DNA from: JABMQW01 sp964439935
Lineage (GTDB): Bacteria; Fidelibacterota; Marinisomatia; Marinisomatales; TCS56
Reading direction: 5' to 3'
Assembly (NCBI GenBank): GCA_964439935.1
Contig: CAYTPW010000001.1
Coordinates: 1-64,000 of the forward strand
DNA: 64,000 nucleotides
Every line of letters begins with the position of its first letter. Within the stretch, counting starts at the first letter, position 1. Positions 25,917 through 35,580 of this stretch are shown piece by piece. The notes below the pieces were generated by a model that made no database searches, was not told where the DNA came from, and saw only the letters and a list, made by a program, of their open reading frames with translations. The position numbers and the translations under genes were made by a program.

Positions 25917-26999
25917 ATGAAAACTATTAGAATTTGCAGCTTACTTATGTCAACATTACTGTCTGGAATATTAGCGTTGGAGAGTAATAACAAATCTGTC
26001 ATCTCACCACAGGAAACAAAGAGTGAAATACCATTTGTCTTTTCATTCTATGATAATGCTGATCCAGCATTAAATCCTTTTGCGGAAAGGTCAACCAACT
26101 TTCATTTAACTATTATTACAGGTCGTATCGGTTCTGTTCTTGGACTCCAAGTAGGCGGATTGTTTAATCATGTTAAATATGACTTCACAGGATTTGATGC
26201 AACTGGAATTTCCAGCACAATCGAAGGAGATTTTTCTGGTTTTCAGGCAGATGGTATTTTCAACCGGATTAATGGAAGTTTTGTTGGTATACAGGAGACT
26301 GGTTTTTACAGTTTTGTCGGGTCTGACTATATAGGAATTCAAACGACCGGTATTATAACTCAAGTAGAAGGTGCATTCAAAGGTATCCAGATTGCAGGAA
26401 TATCAAATACCGTCAAACAACAAATCAAAGGAATACAGATTGCAGGGATTGTAAATAATGCTGGTAGAGTTGATGGTATTCAGGTGGGATTAGTGAATCT
26501 CTCTGGAGAACTGAATGGATTAGCGATCGGGCTTGTGAACATTTCCAAAGCAGGGTCTGTTCATGGAGTCGCCTGGAGTGGTGGAGCGATGGACATGAAT
26601 GCAGGAATAAAATTCGCACCAAATAATTATTGGTACACCATTTTATCTCTAGGCCGTGGTGGTGATTTCAATGATGAAAATAGTAACGGTAATGGGGCGG
26701 AGGATAACACATCCATTGGATACCACATGGGTTTTCGCATACCAATGCCATTAGTATCATCATTGTTCGCAGAACTAGATATCGGAAGTAACGCTATTTT
26801 CACTGGTGACCTTCTTGATGATCGTGAATGGGAAAACAAAGTATCCAGTGCCCTTGACGCTAGAGCGAGTCTGGTTTTTCGATTGCATAAAAGGTTATCG
26901 ATAATTGCTGGTATAGTACAAACTCGAACTGGTGATGATATTAGCCAATTCAGCGGAGGGAAAACAGAGAAAACTCCATTTTTCGGGATACAGATTTAA
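25917..26999 (+). CDS. LA_2272-like surface repeat protein
   Basis: A signal peptide (ICSLLMSTLLSGILA) precedes about ten short repeats of the type GIQxxGIxNxVxGxxxGIQ (residues about 75-225, for example KGIQIAGISNTV, KGIQIAGIVNNA, DGIQVGLVNLSG). This matches the LA_2272/LA_2273 family of surface repeat-containing proteins. The C-terminal third, with SIGYHMGFRIPMPLVSSLFA and MFRLHKRLS-type strands, looks like part of an outer-membrane barrel. The ribosome binding site cccaggagg lies 9 nt upstream. The function is unknown and probably involves the outer surface. Confidence 0.75.
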   Translation: MKTIRICSLLMSTLLSGILALESNNKSVISPQETKSEIPFVFSFYDNADPALNPFAERSTNFHLTIITGRIGSVLGLQVGGLFNHVKYDFTGFDATGISSTIEGDFSGFQADGIFNRINGSFVGIQETGFYSFVGSDYIGIQTTGIITQVEGAFKGIQIAGISNTVKQQIKGIQIAGIVNNAGRVDGIQVGLVNLSGELNGLAIGLVNISKAGSVHGVAWSGGAMDMNAGIKFAPNNYWYTILSLGRGGDFNDENSNGNGAEDNTSIGYHMGFRIPMPLVSSLFAELDIGSNAIFTGDLLDDREWENKVSSALDARASLVFRLHKRLSIIAGIVQTRTGDDISQFSGGKTEKTPFFGIQI

Positions 27000-27087
27000 C
27001 TCCCCTCCTCGTTTGGTAAAGCAACTGAGAGTTTATAACTGTACTAGGCATGGAATACGTGGTGAGCTTGAGCTAAGATAGGTTTCT

Positions 27088-27256
27088 CCCAAAACCATAC
27101 CTTTTCGGCAATCCCAGACCTTCAAATTCCCAAAAAAGTCTGATCGATTTTGATTAGGGGACTATCGGGTAATCCAATCAATGGGGGATGATCACTCCTT
27201 TTTTTCACTTTAGACATTAGCCTAAAGTGTCCGGAAGGGTCTGAATTATCATAGCT
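27088..27256 (+). repeat. OIR repeat copy 11 and associated hairpin
   Basis: Part A (27088-27165) reads cccaaaaccataccttttcg, ccagaccttcaaattcccaa and the core gatcgattttgattagggg, then stops early. A hairpin cactttag/ctaaagtg (27206-27229) and the segment ggaagggtctgaattatcat follow. The latter resembles 202-224 behind OIR copy 1. The rest of gap 27000-27410 is AT-rich. Confidence 0.75.
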
Positions 27257-27410
27257 CATAGTTTTAAAAGCGAACACTTCTGTGCGAATCCGGGCATATG
27301 TAAATCATTAGCAAAACTATAAATAGCTATAAATCAACGTATTACATTTTGGTACACTTATTGAGTAATAAATATTGAATTGAATTATCAGTTAATAAAA
27401 GGTAAAGGCT

Positions 27411-27509
27411 ATGAAGAACACAATTAAATGGAAAGTAAATTGGCTTGTCAGTTGGTTAATCCCTTTTGCTTTAATGGTTGCAGCGTTTTTCCCGTTTTTA
27501 ATCGGCTAA
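27411..27509 (+). CDS. Possible 32-residue membrane microprotein
   Basis: A short open frame runs MKNTIKWKVNWLVSWLIPFA and then a hydrophobic end (LMVAAFFPFLIG). It consists of a basic, Trp-rich start and one predicted transmembrane helix, the profile of a small membrane protein. Aaggtaaagg lies 3-12 nt upstream as a possible ribosome binding site. No family is recognised, and it may be chance. Confidence 0.4.
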   Translation: MKNTIKWKVNWLVSWLIPFALMVAAFFPFLIG

Positions 27510-27605
27510 AGCAATTTCATAAATAGAAACACGTGATCAATTTCCCAAAGTTGTACCATTCGTATAAATTAGTGTACGATGATATGACTGATCCTGAGTA
27601 TTACA

Positions 27606-29294
27606 ATGCAAACAAATAAACCAATTATAAAGATATTTCAATTATTGGCGACCATATCTCTTATAGTTCTGCATAATACTGGATGTCATCGACCTGAATC
27701 CATTCCCAGCAACACTCAAAGTGAAAGGAATTCAATCGGAAACTCTTGTGAGTCATTTAGATCAAAATACAGTGCTTCTGAAAATGAGGGTGATATTTCT
27801 CAAATTATGGCATTCTTTCATGAAGAAATAGCCATACAGTTCCCGGGGGTACATCCAATAATCGGAAAAGAAGCGGTCGAATCATTCTTGACACTTGTTC
27901 ATACTAGCTCCAGCATTAATTCTACTTATATATCAAACGATATACATGTGAAGGGGGATCGTACCGTTGATACTGGTCAGTTGATCCAAATATTAACACC
28001 GAAGGGAGGAGGGAACGCTAAAAAGGATACTTTATTCTACAAAATTGAATATTCTTTCACGGCTGATTCTATTATTCAAATTATTGAGCTTATCTTTTCA
28101 ACTCAAGATTCACCACAACTAGAGATTCCCACTCTCCCTGTACCAACTGGAATGTATAAGGTTGGTGTCCAGGAGATGCTGTTTGAGGACTCCACACGGA
28201 GTGAGACCTTTGATTTTGGATCGGTTCAAAAGCGAAAAGTAGCGATTCAGGTCTGGTACCCGGCCGATCCTCCGAAAAATGTTCAACCTCGGAAGTATCA
28301 ATCAAAACGGCTGGTTGATGCAACTGCTCGCTACTATGGTTGGCCGTATTTTCTTAATAGTTTCATGGCTCATATAGAATCAAATTCATATGAATTAGCT
28401 CAAATCCTTATTCAGCCACATCTTCAATACCCCATCCTACTTTACAATCATGGTTATTCTGGCTTTACAGCAGTGCACCAAAGTCTTTATGAAGATCTTG
28501 CCAGCCATGGATATGTGGTGGTGAGCGTGGGACATGCTTACGAATCTGCGTGTTTTTTATTAGCAGCTGGCGATGTTGAGGTTTTTAATCCAGCGAATGA
28601 AGAGTTACAGAAGCGGAATACGGAAGCCACCGGTACTGTGCAAGAAGCACTTAAAGACAGTGTTATGTATGCTAAAAATCCGGAAAGTCGGATGTTCTGG
28701 TATCAAAAACTAATTGCCGAAAGTCCCTATCATAATGAAAGCGTCCATCTCTGGGTTGCAGACAACCTATTTGTAATAGAGAAGTTGTCAGAGGCCAACG
28801 AAGAAGATTCGTTATTTCACTCGATGCTTAACCTTGACAATATTGGTGCTTTTGGACACTCTCTGGGCGGAGCCACCGCAGGGCAATTGGTAATTTCAAG
28901 TGAACACATCAGGGCGGGAATCAACTACGATGGATTCCAATTTGGAGACCTTTTAGAATCAAAGCTGAATAAACCATTTATGTTTTTTGCGGCTGATCGA
29001 CCTTGGGCTGGCGGGTCAACTATTTCCAATGACGTATTTTATGAGCAATCTAGCAGCCCATGTTATCTGGTGACTGTAGAAGGCTTTCAACATTCTACAT
29101 TTACTGATCTCACCCTGTTCAATTTTAACTGGGCACCTGGTTTCTCAGCAGATGTGGGGTTACGCAATATTGAAATTCAGCGTGTGTACACTAAAGCATT
29201 TTTTGACAGACATCTAAAGCAGATTAGAAATGAAATTTTGGATAGTTCTTCAGATTATTATCCAGAATTGCGAATATGGTCCAGGAATAATTAA
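27606..29294 (+). CDS. Lipoprotein with SnoaL-like domain fused to PAF-acetylhydrolase-like hydrolase
   Basis: The N-terminus has a lipobox (LHNTGC). Residues about 45-160 look like a SnoaL/DUF4440-like domain (KYSASENEGDISQIMAFFHE, IIGKEAVESF). The following 400 residues fit platelet-activating factor acetylhydrolase isoform II and dienelactone hydrolase-like enzymes. They include VAIQVWYPADPP, LLYNHGYSGF (oxyanion strand), a nucleophile elbow GHSLGGA (about 419-425), AADRPW for the acid and EGFQHSTFTD for the His. The fusion of a SnoaL-like domain to this hydrolase on one lipoprotein is uncommon in my experience. It is probably an envelope esterase. Confidence 0.8.
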   Translation: MQTNKPIIKIFQLLATISLIVLHNTGCHRPESIPSNTQSERNSIGNSCESFRSKYSASENEGDISQIMAFFHEEIAIQFPGVHPIIGKEAVESFLTLVHTSSSINSTYISNDIHVKGDRTVDTGQLIQILTPKGGGNAKKDTLFYKIEYSFTADSIIQIIELIFSTQDSPQLEIPTLPVPTGMYKVGVQEMLFEDSTRSETFDFGSVQKRKVAIQVWYPADPPKNVQPRKYQSKRLVDATARYYGWPYFLNSFMAHIESNSYELAQILIQPHLQYPILLYNHGYSGFTAVHQSLYEDLASHGYVVVSVGHAYESACFLLAAGDVEVFNPANEELQKRNTEATGTVQEALKDSVMYAKNPESRMFWYQKLIAESPYHNESVHLWVADNLFVIEKLSEANEEDSLFHSMLNLDNIGAFGHSLGGATAGQLVISSEHIRAGINYDGFQFGDLLESKLNKPFMFFAADRPWAGGSTISNDVFYEQSSSPCYLVTVEGFQHSTFTDLTLFNFNWAPGFSADVGLRNIEIQRVYTKAFFDRHLKQIRNEILDSSSDYYPELRIWSRNN

Positions 29295-29447
29295 CAATAT
29301 AAGAAAGAAAGCACAACTGGACTAAAAGAAAGCCATAAATATTGATAAAATAGAGTATTTGCAAATTTAAAAGATTACTTTTATCTACATTGAAGTTAGT
29401 GTAAAGATTTCAGCTGATCAAACGCTGTCAGAGTAGTGGTCCATTGT

Positions 29448-29550
29448 ACCCAAACCCATACCTTTTGAACACACCACAGCCTCCCAATCCCCCAAAACGT
29501 CTAATCGATTTTGATTATGGGAATGGTGTCTAAAAACGACAGTATATGGG
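29448..29550 (+). repeat. OIR repeat copy 12 (part A)
   Basis: This near-consensus part A reads acccaaacccataccttttg, cccaaaacgtctaatcgatt and ttgattatgggaatggtgtc. It lies between convergent genes and runs directly into a terminator hairpin. The remainder of gap 29295-29607 shows nothing. Confidence 0.85.
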
Positions 29551-29554
29551 AAAA

Positions 29555-29580
29555 AAGGGCAGCCAAAACGACGGCCCTTC
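29555..29580 (-). terminator. Terminator of the GLUG protein gene
   Basis: The hairpin aagggc / gcccttc is followed on the minus strand by a T tract (the plus-strand aaaaaa at 29551-29556), 28 nt past the stop codon. Its sequence (gggcagcc in the left arm) is the same as in the terminators at 9855 and 41674. Confidence 0.8.
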
Positions 29581-29607
29581 AAGGTATAGATGATTAGAGA
29601 TTATATG

Positions 29608-31359
29608 TCATTTTAGCAATATCATCTTTCGGGTCTGGACGTACTTACCAGCCCCGATTGCTTCAGGATCGAAGACCCTGATCTGGTAGATATAAACTCC
29701 AGCACTGACCGGTTTTCCGGTGTTATCAGTCGCATCCCATTGGATTGATTTTTTCCCAGCATTCTGAGTTTGATTGACAAGGGTCTTTACTTGTCTTCCA
29801 AGGAGATCATAGATGGTGATATTAATATGATTTTGTTCTGGCAGGTCATAACATATGACGGTTTTCGGGTTGAAGGGATTTGGATAGTTCTGATAAATAG
29901 CAAATACGGACGGAAGGCTCTCAATCACCACACCCAGAACCGTAATGGTATGATATTCAACATTACCAGCATAGCTTACATCTGCCAGGCGATAATCATA
30001 GACTTTACCCGATTCAACGGTATTATCTTTGAAAGAGTAGTCAGTTCTATATGTAACACTGCCTTGCCCCTTTAGCTCCGGGTGAGTGATGTAACTGGCG
30101 ATTCTTAGCCAATCTGCTTCCTGTTCCCGGCGTTCAAGGATAAATCCCAGATTCTCAATTTCGGATTCTGTTATCCATTCCAGCGTCACACAGTCATCAC
30201 GGTCCACGCTGGCACCAAAGAAACTGAGCTCAACCGGTAAGGATACATCACCTCCATTTTGCCATGCTAGAAAAGGATAGCCATTATTGATGCTTCCGCT
30301 TCCGTCGATATCCCAATAGTTATTGTTAGCATCATCATCATTGGGGTTGGTTTCAAAATCCCAGGCTGTTGTCAGACCATTTGTATTTTCATCGGTAAAG
30401 GTAGCAAGGGTTTTCATCTCAGTTGTTGTTTTACCTGTTCCCCCGCCGCTGGAGGATTGACCGGATGTTTGTGTATCCCAGAAACAGTCAGTGACAGTTG
30501 AACTGTTATAATCTCCCACCAGACCGCCAATTGTTACCCCAGAACCACTGACACTGCCTGTGCTGTAGCTGTTAGTGATGCTTGAATCATCATTATATCC
30601 CACCAGACCACCTTTTTGTCCGGAGCCAGTAACACTTGCCGTACTGTAGCAATTGCTGATAGTTGCACCGGTATTTGTACCCACCAAGCCACCAATTTGT
30701 ACATTCCCATTAGCACTACCTGTGCTATAGCAGTTGCTTACGGTTGCACCGGTATGGCTAAAACCGACCAGACCACCAACGTAATTAGTAGTACCACTGA
30801 CACTTGCAGTGCTGTAGCTGTTAGTGACAGAAGGACTGGTCATATTATATCCCACCAGACCACCAACGGAATGATACCCACTGACGCTACCTGTGCTATG
30901 GCAATTGCTGATAGTTGAATTTTCTAGGTTAAATCCAACCAACCCACCAACAAACATATTACCGGTTATATCTACATTTGTTACACCTAGGTTTTGGATA
31001 GTTCCTGTTTGGAGCCGGCCGAAGACTCCCACCTGATTTATATTTGGCCGATCTATTGTTACTCCGTCAATAGTATAATTCTGCCCATTATATGAACCTG
31101 TGAAACCATCAGTTGAATTTCCTATAGGCGAAAAACCGGAATCTGCATCCCATGAGGAGGTAGAGGAAGCATTTATGTCCGCTGTCTGAATGAAGTATTT
31201 CGCCCATTGCCCACTATTTTGCGTTACCCAATAAAGATTATTTAATGTAGCAATTTGATAGGGGTCTCCGGACGTTCCATCTCCAGCAGAAGGGGCTGTT
31301 GATGTTTGTCCATAAATCAGGGACGAGGTGAATAAAATTGTTAATACCCGTGACAACAT
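29608..31359 (-). CDS. Secreted GLUG-repeat protein with C-terminal sorting domain
   Basis: After a signal peptide and a region typical of GLUG proteins (GDGTSGDPYQIATLNNLYWV) come about six GLUG motifs (PF07581) with the pattern VGGLVGxNxxxxxIxNCYSTGSVSG (about residues 120-290). Then follow LPVELSFFGASVD and a domain also present in the protein at 50573 (TESEIENLGFILERRE). The terminal YQNYPNPFNPKTVI, GRQVKTLVN and TRKMILLK form the T9SS type A / FlgD-like sorting signal. It is probably a surface or secreted adhesin-like protein. Confidence 0.9.
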   Translation of the reverse strand: MLSRVLTILFTSSLIYGQTSTAPSAGDGTSGDPYQIATLNNLYWVTQNSGQWAKYFIQTADINASSTSSWDADSGFSPIGNSTDGFTGSYNGQNYTIDGVTIDRPNINQVGVFGRLQTGTIQNLGVTNVDITGNMFVGGLVGFNLENSTISNCHSTGSVSGYHSVGGLVGYNMTSPSVTNSYSTASVSGTTNYVGGLVGFSHTGATVSNCYSTGSANGNVQIGGLVGTNTGATISNCYSTASVTGSGQKGGLVGYNDDSSITNSYSTGSVSGSGVTIGGLVGDYNSSTVTDCFWDTQTSGQSSSGGGTGKTTTEMKTLATFTDENTNGLTTAWDFETNPNDDDANNNYWDIDGSGSINNGYPFLAWQNGGDVSLPVELSFFGASVDRDDCVTLEWITESEIENLGFILERREQEADWLRIASYITHPELKGQGSVTYRTDYSFKDNTVESGKVYDYRLADVSYAGNVEYHTITVLGVVIESLPSVFAIYQNYPNPFNPKTVICYDLPEQNHINITIYDLLGRQVKTLVNQTQNAGKKSIQWDATDNTGKPVSAGVYIYQIRVFDPEAIGAGKYVQTRKMILLK

Positions 31360-31529
31360 TTATCACGCTCCATTCTTTCGGACTATTAACCTACAAAGTT
31401 TAGCTGAACTTTTAACCTTTTGTGTTGGGAGTAATTTACCTGATTAGGATTATCAAATCCTAACAACCTATCTATAGCCGGATCGTCGTAGAGCAGCTCA
31501 GAGACCTCACAAGGTGTATGGGCCAATCC

Positions 31530-31896
31530 ATACAAAACCCCATACTTTTTTTAGTGCTCACCAACCTTCAAATGCCCAAAAACGTTGAATCGATTTTGAT
31601 CCGCCTTCGCGTTCGACCTGTCTTCCGAAGTCCCGACTTGTCGGGACGTAGGAATGACTTCGGCGGATGAGAAAGGCAGGTGAATGTCCGCTGCTATTGG
31701 CAGAAGACTGAGTCCAGGGCTGTCAAAGATTCATATTCTTGACTGTGGTAACGGGTGTATCATAAAATTGGTTTATGGAAAATGATATTAGCCTAATAGT
31801 TAGAGAAAAAAAGATATACTAGCTCGTCGATCAACTGAATGCATTGGGAATAATTGTTTGAATACTATAAGTTATCACATTAAGCCTGGTCCAATT
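31530..31896 (+). repeat. OIR repeat copy 13 (full length, interrupted by a hairpin insert)
   Basis: Part A starts at 31530 (tacaaaaccccatac) and breaks after gaatcgattttgat (31600). The insert (31601 to about 31735) starts ccgccttcgcgttcgacctg and contains the perfect hairpin gtcccgac/gtcgggac, then cttcggcgg and tccgctgctattggcagaag. The tail of part A resumes near 31748. Part B (31856-31896) reads gaatactataagttatcaca and cctggtcc. It directly precedes the start codon at 31897. OIR copy 21 (52931) has its insert at the same point. Confidence 0.8.
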
Positions 31897-33138
31897 ATGC
31901 TCAATAATTTAAAGACCATCTGGATAATCCGCTCTCTTATTTGTATCATATCGCTGACTATAACTGGACAGCTATCAGCTCTATATAGATCACCACAAAG
32001 CATATTCGGACAGGTGACTGATGCTAAAACAAACATTCCCTTGGAACGGGCTAATATCTTTTTTGCAAGATCCACGATGGGGACTACAACTGACAAAAGC
32101 GGGTATTTTATTATCCAAAACGTCCCTTCTGGTAAGTTTGAAATTGTTGTTTCGATGATTGGGTATGAAATTCAAAAAAAGATAGTGATCGTGCCCTTTC
32201 AATCTCAAGATAGTTTTTATTTCAAATTGGTTCCGAAAGCTATTGAACTACCTGAAGTCATTGTCTCAGTTAAGGACTTGAGGAAAAGGAAAAGGAATCT
32301 TGATATATTTACTGAGCATCTAATAGGCACGACTTGGAACGGATCCCAGACTAAGATAGTAAATCCTGAAGTTCTAATCTTTTCAAACACGAAATGGCAT
32401 GTATTGAGACCGCGTGCAATGAGGGCCATTGCCACAGAACCACTTATAATAGAAAACAGGGGCCTCGGTTACAAAATCACTTATGTTTTGGAATACTTTG
32501 AAATAACAGATAAGCACACACGGTTTGCAGGGATTCCTAAGTTTGATGAGCTAGAACCTGACTTTCCGGAAGAGCTTTTTGAGTGGAAAAAAAATAGACT
32601 GAAAGCCTATGAAGGATCGCTTCGACATTTTTTGAAAGTAATGTGTGAAACCTATAAGAGGACAGAAGGCAGTCTTGATAATCGAGTATATGATATAGAT
32701 ACTAAAGATATCATTGCTGGTAAAGCTAAGGTTTCCTACAAGAATAATTGGTGGTTGGAACAACAGGGTTTTCACGTGCTGGCCATTGATAACCCATTCT
32801 GGGAGTACACCCCACCTAAAAGACATCTTGTAAATACCAATCGATTTCTAACCAGAGCCGACCAATCAAACGAAATGTACCTAAAATTTCCTGATTATCT
32901 TGAGATCACTTATAACAAGGATATTGAAGATCGTATTTACTTGCGTTTCATCGAGGAGAACAGACCAATAACAAATCAAACTTCCTGGATAAAACTAGAA
33001 AATGATTCTGTGCTCATTGATATAGAAGGTCGCTATTTTGAGACATTTCAGTTACATTATTATGGATATTGGGCGTGGGAGCGATTGGCTGATATGTTGC
33101 CCTATGAATACACAATAAATAGTCCCACTGAAAAGTAA
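31897..33138 (+). CDS. Secreted protein with carboxypeptidase-like regulatory domain
   Basis: A signal peptide is followed by a CarboxypepD_reg-like Ig fold (PF13715 type): IFGQVTDAKTNIPLERANIF, TTTDKSGYFIIQNVPSGKF and VSMIGYE. The remaining 300 residues (many Trp and Tyr, WKKNRLKAYEGSLRHFLKVM, WWLEQQGF, FPDYLEITYNKD) match Bacteroidota-type proteins that carry this domain without a TonB barrel. Their function is unknown. The frame opens at 31858, but its first 13 residues would be translated from OIR part B. The ATG at 31897 is preferred. Confidence 0.8.
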   Translation: MLNNLKTIWIIRSLICIISLTITGQLSALYRSPQSIFGQVTDAKTNIPLERANIFFARSTMGTTTDKSGYFIIQNVPSGKFEIVVSMIGYEIQKKIVIVPFQSQDSFYFKLVPKAIELPEVIVSVKDLRKRKRNLDIFTEHLIGTTWNGSQTKIVNPEVLIFSNTKWHVLRPRAMRAIATEPLIIENRGLGYKITYVLEYFEITDKHTRFAGIPKFDELEPDFPEELFEWKKNRLKAYEGSLRHFLKVMCETYKRTEGSLDNRVYDIDTKDIIAGKAKVSYKNNWWLEQQGFHVLAIDNPFWEYTPPKRHLVNTNRFLTRADQSNEMYLKFPDYLEITYNKDIEDRIYLRFIEENRPITNQTSWIKLENDSVLIDIEGRYFETFQLHYYGYWAWERLADMLPYEYTINSPTEK

Positions 33139-33164
33139 TTACCATTCAGCAATTGTTATGCTGT

Positions 33165-33263
33165 ATCAAACCAATAACTTTTTGGTACTTCCAGCATTCA
33201 AATTCCCAAACACGCCTAATCGATTTTGATTAAGGGCAGTGTCCAAAACGGTGGTTTCTGATA
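33165..33263 (+). repeat. OIR repeat copy 14 (part A)
   Basis: The copy reads aaccaataactttttggtac, attcaaattcccaaac, the core taatcgattttgattaaggg and tccaaaacggtggtttctga. It lies between the convergent CarboxypepD_reg and HTH genes. Confidence 0.85.
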
Positions 33264-33302
33264 CAGGAAAGGTAACTATAATTGAGGGTGCTATATTCAA
33301 CT

Positions 33303-33668
33303 CTACGATCTCAAGCTTTTTAAATACGAAACAAATGCGAGTACCGCCCTTTGCTCATCATCCGTCAGCGCTTCATTCCGCAATGCGGCTTCAAGAAAGG
33401 TTGTTTTACCAATTCCCTTCGTCTTGGCAATGGATGCATAGCCTACCAGCTCCATGAGACGTTCATATTCACAGCCAAGTACCTCCGCAAGACGCATCAG
33501 TACACGGGGAGATGGATTTTTTACAAGGCCATTTTCAAGTTTCTGCAAATAGGCGGTTGAGATCATTGCGGGTTCCGCCACCGCTGCTAAGCTAAGCTTA
33601 CGTACTTTTCGGATCGCTTTCAACTCCAAGCCCATTGCCTGCGCTTTGTTGTGTGGATTATTAACCAT
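33303..33668 (-). CDS. XRE-family HTH regulator
   Basis: The 121-residue protein has a Cro/C1 HTH at residues about 15-70 (LKAIRKVRKLSLAAVAEPAM, ISTAYLQKLENGLVKNPSPR, VLMRLAEVLGCEYERLMELV). The C-terminal helices (about 90-121) end in VLAFVSYLKSLRS. This architecture is common in standalone regulators with a short dimerisation tail. It is divergent from the ABC-class ATPase gene at 33771. An inverted repeat covers its start codon, so it probably represses itself and perhaps the ATPase gene. Confidence 0.85.
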   Translation of the reverse strand: MVNNPHNKAQAMGLELKAIRKVRKLSLAAVAEPAMISTAYLQKLENGLVKNPSPRVLMRLAEVLGCEYERLMELVGYASIAKTKGIGKTTFLEAALRNEALTDDEQRAVLAFVSYLKSLRS

Positions 33669-33687
33669 AGTATAAGAAATATACTAT
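33667..33687. promoter_or_regulatory. Inverted repeat over the HTH start codon, probable operator
   Basis: Perfect 8-bp arms atagtata / tatactat are separated by 5 nt (agaaa). The left arm overlaps the start codon of the minus-strand HTH gene. The element sits in the 102-nt divergent gap, which is one of the few gaps without any OIR copy. Confidence 0.6.
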
Positions 33688-33770
33688 AGTGGATTTAAAG
33701 AAGTCAATAGTGTAACTTCAAGAACATCACTAATGTCGAGAACTACCAACACAGCAAATGCAAGATCACA

Positions 33771-35495
33771 ATGAGATCAATTGAGTCGATTCGACAAACA
33801 TTGAGTGGACTGAATGGGAAGGATTATGGCGCCTACCAATCGTTACTTGGATCATATTCCTATTCGAATTTTGAACTACATATTGACCAGATCCCCAAAG
33901 ATCCCTATGCACCGCCGCACACAGGTATTTACCGTACACGAGTTTCCTGGAAGGAAGCAGGTTTCGTGAGTGAAGTACTCAGATCTACAACCAGCAGGAT
34001 TGCCTTTCGGGACTTTCTGGCGCGGCAAGTTTTTGCTAATAGTATCGTAGTTTCACAGCGAAGGGGTACGGGTAACAGTGGTATCATAACTGTTGCAGAA
34101 CCAGGCCAGGAGATACTAGAGCGCACTTCTGTAGTAGTTGATGAGGATCATATCGAGGCGCGTATTTTCCTTGGATTGCCAGCTAACGGAAGGAAAATCC
34201 GGACCGATATCGCTGAAACCATGTTTTTTGAAGAACTACCAGGAATAATAAATTCCTCACTTTTCGCAGCGGTTTTGGATCTCGAGGACCTCGAAGAACA
34301 TCTTCAGTTGGCTGAAGACACCGAATGTCTGAGGGATCAGTTGAAATCACAAGGGTTGGTCGCGTTCATACCCGATAATGCTGTATTACCCCGAATTAGT
34401 GGAGTTGATCCACGACCACTGGATTCAGAACAGGTGGTACGATTCAAGTCTCCTGAAAATCTGCGCGTTACACTTAAACTGCCCATTGCCAGAGCCATAT
34501 CCGGCATGGGTATTCCTCGGGGTGTCACGCTGCTGGTTGGGGGTGGGTATCATGGTAAATCGACCCTGTTGCAAGCTCTGGAACTGGGTGTTTATACCCA
34601 TATCGCTGGTGATGGTAGGAAGTTTTGTGTTTCCGTACCGGAAACGGTAAAAGTGCGAGCCTATAGTGGGAGATCAATTGTCAACACCGATATCTCGCCT
34701 TTTATACAGAATATCCCACATCGGCAGGGAACAGTGTCGTTCTCATCATCCAATGCCAGTGGGAGCACATCTCAGGCTGCATTCATCTCCGAATCAATAG
34801 AAGCCGGGGCTGAAGTTTTACTCATGGATGAAGATACCTGTGCCACTAATTTTCTTATCCGCGATAAACGTATGCAGCACCTTGTCAAAAAGGAATTTGA
34901 GCCAATAACGGCGTTTATCGACCGAGTTCGGGACTTATTCGAAATGCATGGAATCTCGACTGTCCTGGTGCTTGGTGGATCTGGCGATTATCTTGAAGTT
35001 GCTGACCAGGTGATCCAGATGATCGAGTACAAACCATATGATGTAACAATCGAAGCTAAAAAGATTGTAGAGCAGCATCCATCAGAACGAGTTCATGAGG
35101 GTGGAAAAGTAGTAGAACTACCCAGGATTCGCTATTTATGTGCGGAAGGTTTGGATACCAGGAACGAGCATGGACATCGCCGTATATCTTCACCCAACCC
35201 GCGCGAACTTATTTATGGACAGATGCAAGTAGATCTGAATGATGTTGAGCAGTTGCTGGAACCTTCTCAGGTGAAGGCAATCGGTTTGGCTATAGAATAT
35301 GCACGGCCCAACATGGATAATAAAACATCGCTGCGAGCTGTTATCGATGATATAATATCAAAGATAGAATCTAATGGACTCGATTTAATAGATTTAAAGT
35401 TTACAGGTGATCTTGCAGCCTTCAGGAAATTTGAACTGGCAGCAGTTTTGAACAGAATGCGTGATCTTCAGGCAAGTCAATTACCTGGCGAATAA
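33771..35495 (+). CDS. Predicted ATPase of the ABC class (COG3044/PF09818)
   Basis: The 574-residue protein matches the ABC-class ATPase family. The N-terminal region has LNGKDYGAYQSLLGSYSY and VDQIPKDPYAPPHTG-like sequence (IDQIPKDPYAPP). The Walker A motif is GGGYHGKST (about 259-267). A signature-like region SFSSSNASGSTSQAAFISES is followed by Walker B EVLLMDEDTCATNFL. There are no transmembrane helices, so it is a cytoplasmic ATPase and not a transporter. Its cellular role is not established. It is divergent from an HTH regulator, and OIR copy 15 follows. Confidence 0.9.
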   Translation: MRSIESIRQTLSGLNGKDYGAYQSLLGSYSYSNFELHIDQIPKDPYAPPHTGIYRTRVSWKEAGFVSEVLRSTTSRIAFRDFLARQVFANSIVVSQRRGTGNSGIITVAEPGQEILERTSVVVDEDHIEARIFLGLPANGRKIRTDIAETMFFEELPGIINSSLFAAVLDLEDLEEHLQLAEDTECLRDQLKSQGLVAFIPDNAVLPRISGVDPRPLDSEQVVRFKSPENLRVTLKLPIARAISGMGIPRGVTLLVGGGYHGKSTLLQALELGVYTHIAGDGRKFCVSVPETVKVRAYSGRSIVNTDISPFIQNIPHRQGTVSFSSSNASGSTSQAAFISESIEAGAEVLLMDEDTCATNFLIRDKRMQHLVKKEFEPITAFIDRVRDLFEMHGISTVLVLGGSGDYLEVADQVIQMIEYKPYDVTIEAKKIVEQHPSERVHEGGKVVELPRIRYLCAEGLDTRNEHGHRRISSPNPRELIYGQMQVDLNDVEQLLEPSQVKAIGLAIEYARPNMDNKTSLRAVIDDIISKIESNGLDLIDLKFTGDLAAFRKFELAAVLNRMRDLQASQLPGE

Positions 35496-35580
35496 GGAGC
35501 CTTTCGTTACTCCTGATATTAAACTTCAGACGGGCTTAATACACCACCCAATCAAGCGTTGTCGGAATAGGGATTCTTCC

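Noticed and set aside
27206..27229. Hairpin at 27206 as a terminator of the LA_2272-like gene
   Set aside because: On the plus strand the T tract precedes the hairpin instead of following it, and it is over 200 nt past the stop.
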